NCBI RefSeq assembly: GCF_900091655.1
Contig: NZ_LT594621.1
Span: forward strand, 868,001-932,000
DNA: 64,000 nt
Direction: 5' to 3'
Source of the DNA: Culturomica massiliensis
Lineage (GTDB): Bacteria > Bacteroidota > Bacteroidia > Bacteroidales > Marinifilaceae
Shown here: in pieces, positions 63,018 through 64,000 of the stretch
Numbering within the stretch: position 1 is the first letter of the stretch
Layout: every line of letters begins with the position of its first letter
Notes under the pieces: model-generated
The model's input: only the letters and a program-made list of their open reading frames with translations
What the model was told of the DNA's origin: nothing
Database searches by the model: none
Position numbers and translations under genes: made by a program

Positions 63018-64000
63018 ATGCTGAAATCTTACAATTTCCCTAGCGTATACGAAGCAACTAATCAGGAACTTAGTAATGTCGCTGAAAACATTCTGGATGG
63101 AATAAAAATTACGGTTGATGACAACGAGTATATTGTAGGTAACCTGGCTCTTGTGGAAGGTTATTCCCCTCATAAAAATATCAACCCGGCTCCTACCGAA
63201 GAAGAATACAAATTATTATGTAATGCGGCTTTGTTACTGACCCAGCCGAAAGGTGAGGAAGAGATTTACCTGACCACCGGTTTCCCGTTCTCAACCTATA
63301 TGTTATACCGGGATAAGGCTGCTGAAATTCTACAGGGACGCCACATCATCAACTATGATGCTTCTACGTTCGGAGGTCCGGCAAATGCCAAAAGAGAAGT
63401 AAATGTCGGTAAAGTGGAAATTATTCCTGAAATCATGGGGTGTACCACTGCCATTCGGGAAGGTAAATTGCAGGAAAAGGAAAATTTCTTCATCGTCAGC
63501 CTCGGATACGGTACATGCGAAGCTGTTGTAAGCACCCGTGCCGGTTTAATCAACCGTTCAGCGATCAGTACCCACGGTTTACGCCATGCTGTGAATTTAT
63601 TAGCGAATGAATTGGCAAAAAGTTTTTATTTAAATCTGAAAACCGAACACCAGATCGATGTTGCTTTCCAGAAAGGCAGTATTACGGTAAACCGTGTAAA
63701 ACACAATATCCTGGATATTCGGGAAAAAGTATTGAAAATATACTATTCAGAAATCATTGCTCCTAATTTGAGAAAAGCATTCACGGACGATGATTTCAAC
63801 AAATGCTCCAAAATGTATTTAGTCGGAGGAGGTGCTCTGTATCCCGAATTGATCGACTGCTTTAAAGAAGAATTCGGAGAATTCGTAAGCGTTGAAGTCT
63901 ATCCGGAACCGGAAAAATGTGCTTCTCACGGATATTGCCTCCATTCAAAAATAAAATCCAATGTCGCTAAATCTGCTATCCCGAACAATGTGGATGCCGA
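63018..64000 (+). CDS. ParM/StbA-like actin-family protein, 3' end beyond the window
   Basis: Open from ATG 63018 to the window edge (327 residues, no stop). Actin-fold blocks: FPSVYEATNQEL and DNEYIVGNLALVEG at the front, TTGFPFSTYMLYRD, then phosphate-2-like VSLGYGTCEAVV near residue 177 and the adenosine motif YLVGGGALYPELI near 275. ParM-type proteins segregate plasmids or build filaments. The usual phosphate-1 motif (DxGxxxxK) that should precede FPS is missing, and an in-frame TAA at 62997 stops extension upstream. It could be a chromosomal relative with another role. No ParR is visible. Confidence 0.75.
   Translation, partial: MLKSYNFPSVYEATNQELSNVAENILDGIKITVDDNEYIVGNLALVEGYSPHKNINPAPTEEEYKLLCNAALLLTQPKGEEEIYLTTGFPFSTYMLYRDKAAEILQGRHIINYDASTFGGPANAKREVNVGKVEIIPEIMGCTTAIREGKLQEKENFFIVSLGYGTCEAVVSTRAGLINRSAISTHGLRHAVNLLANELAKSFYLNLKTEHQIDVAFQKGSITVNRVKHNILDIREKVLKIYYSEIIAPNLRKAFTDDDFNKCSKMYLVGGGALYPELIDCFKEEFGEFVSVEVYPEPEKCASHGYCLHSKIKSNVAKSAIPNNVDA

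Noticed and set aside
1..64000. CRISPR array, tRNA or rRNA genes
   Set aside because: No regularly spaced 20-40 bp repeats with spacers and no cloverleaf or rRNA sequence were recognised in any intergenic gap by eye; a dedicated search was not possible.

Overview
The window is ordinary chromosomal DNA of a Bacteroidales bacterium. This rests on the protein set (DUF3078, DUF4836 and DUF6340-type proteins, an S46 dipeptidyl peptidase, a reverse rubrerythrin, a TonB-dependent receptor), on the scarcity of Shine-Dalgarno sequences, and on promoters of the Bacteroidetes type (TTTG about 20 bases upstream of TAnnTTTG). Butyrate kinase together with obligate-anaerobe oxygen defence fits a gut Odoribacter/Butyricimonas-like organism; the genus is a guess.

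Layout. 1-8.6 kb (minus strand): the 5' part of hutI, then the cell-elongation operon purH-mreB-mreC-mreD-mrdA-rodA. 8.7-11.4 kb: a four-cysteine Rieske-like lipoprotein, a small membrane protein, and an ECF sigma factor coupled to an unusual membrane/beta-barrel protein. 11.4-14.3 kb: aminopeptidase P and an XRE-type regulator, separated by about 650 bp of AT-rich DNA with seven copies of a TTACA-N2-TGTAA palindrome. 14.3-18.8 kb: pyrD-pyrK and uvrA. 18.9-24.6 kb: rpsF-rpsR-rplI with a clear terminator, then an operon of a short-chain dehydrogenase, a DUF3078 protein, a nucleoid-associated protein and mltG. 24.8-28.5 kb: gyrA and a TPR protein. 28.7-33.1 kb: a metallo-beta-lactamase-fold hydrolase, an RsmI-like methyltransferase and a MoxR/VWA pair. 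33.2-34.2 kb: reverse rubrerythrin and a PerR-like regulator with a perfect Fur/PerR box. 34.5-42.1 kb: a small membrane ORF, a TonB-dependent receptor, two lipoproteins, a small ABC transporter and an iron-type superoxide dismutase. 42.1-47.9 kb (minus): a probable operon of a HEPN-like protein, a DUF2520 protein, a KdsC-like phosphatase, a UbiA-type prenyltransferase, Maf and DPP11. 48.1-52.7 kb (plus): a class IV aminotransferase, a serine hydrolase, glycerate kinase and butyrate kinase. 52.8-59.9 kb (minus): an AddA-like helicase-nuclease, two envelope proteins and fabG. 60-64 kb: the accessory end, with a GNAT and an AlaX gene between inverted copies of an extragenic repeat, an intact IS4-family element with target duplication, and a ParM-like actin gene that runs off the edge.

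Most of the window is housekeeping. I did not find a clear new defence or biosynthetic system. The strongest candidates for new biology are the operator array around the XRE gene, the sigma/membrane-barrel pair, the MoxR-VWA pair with an HExxH motif, and the repeat/IS/actin region at the right end.
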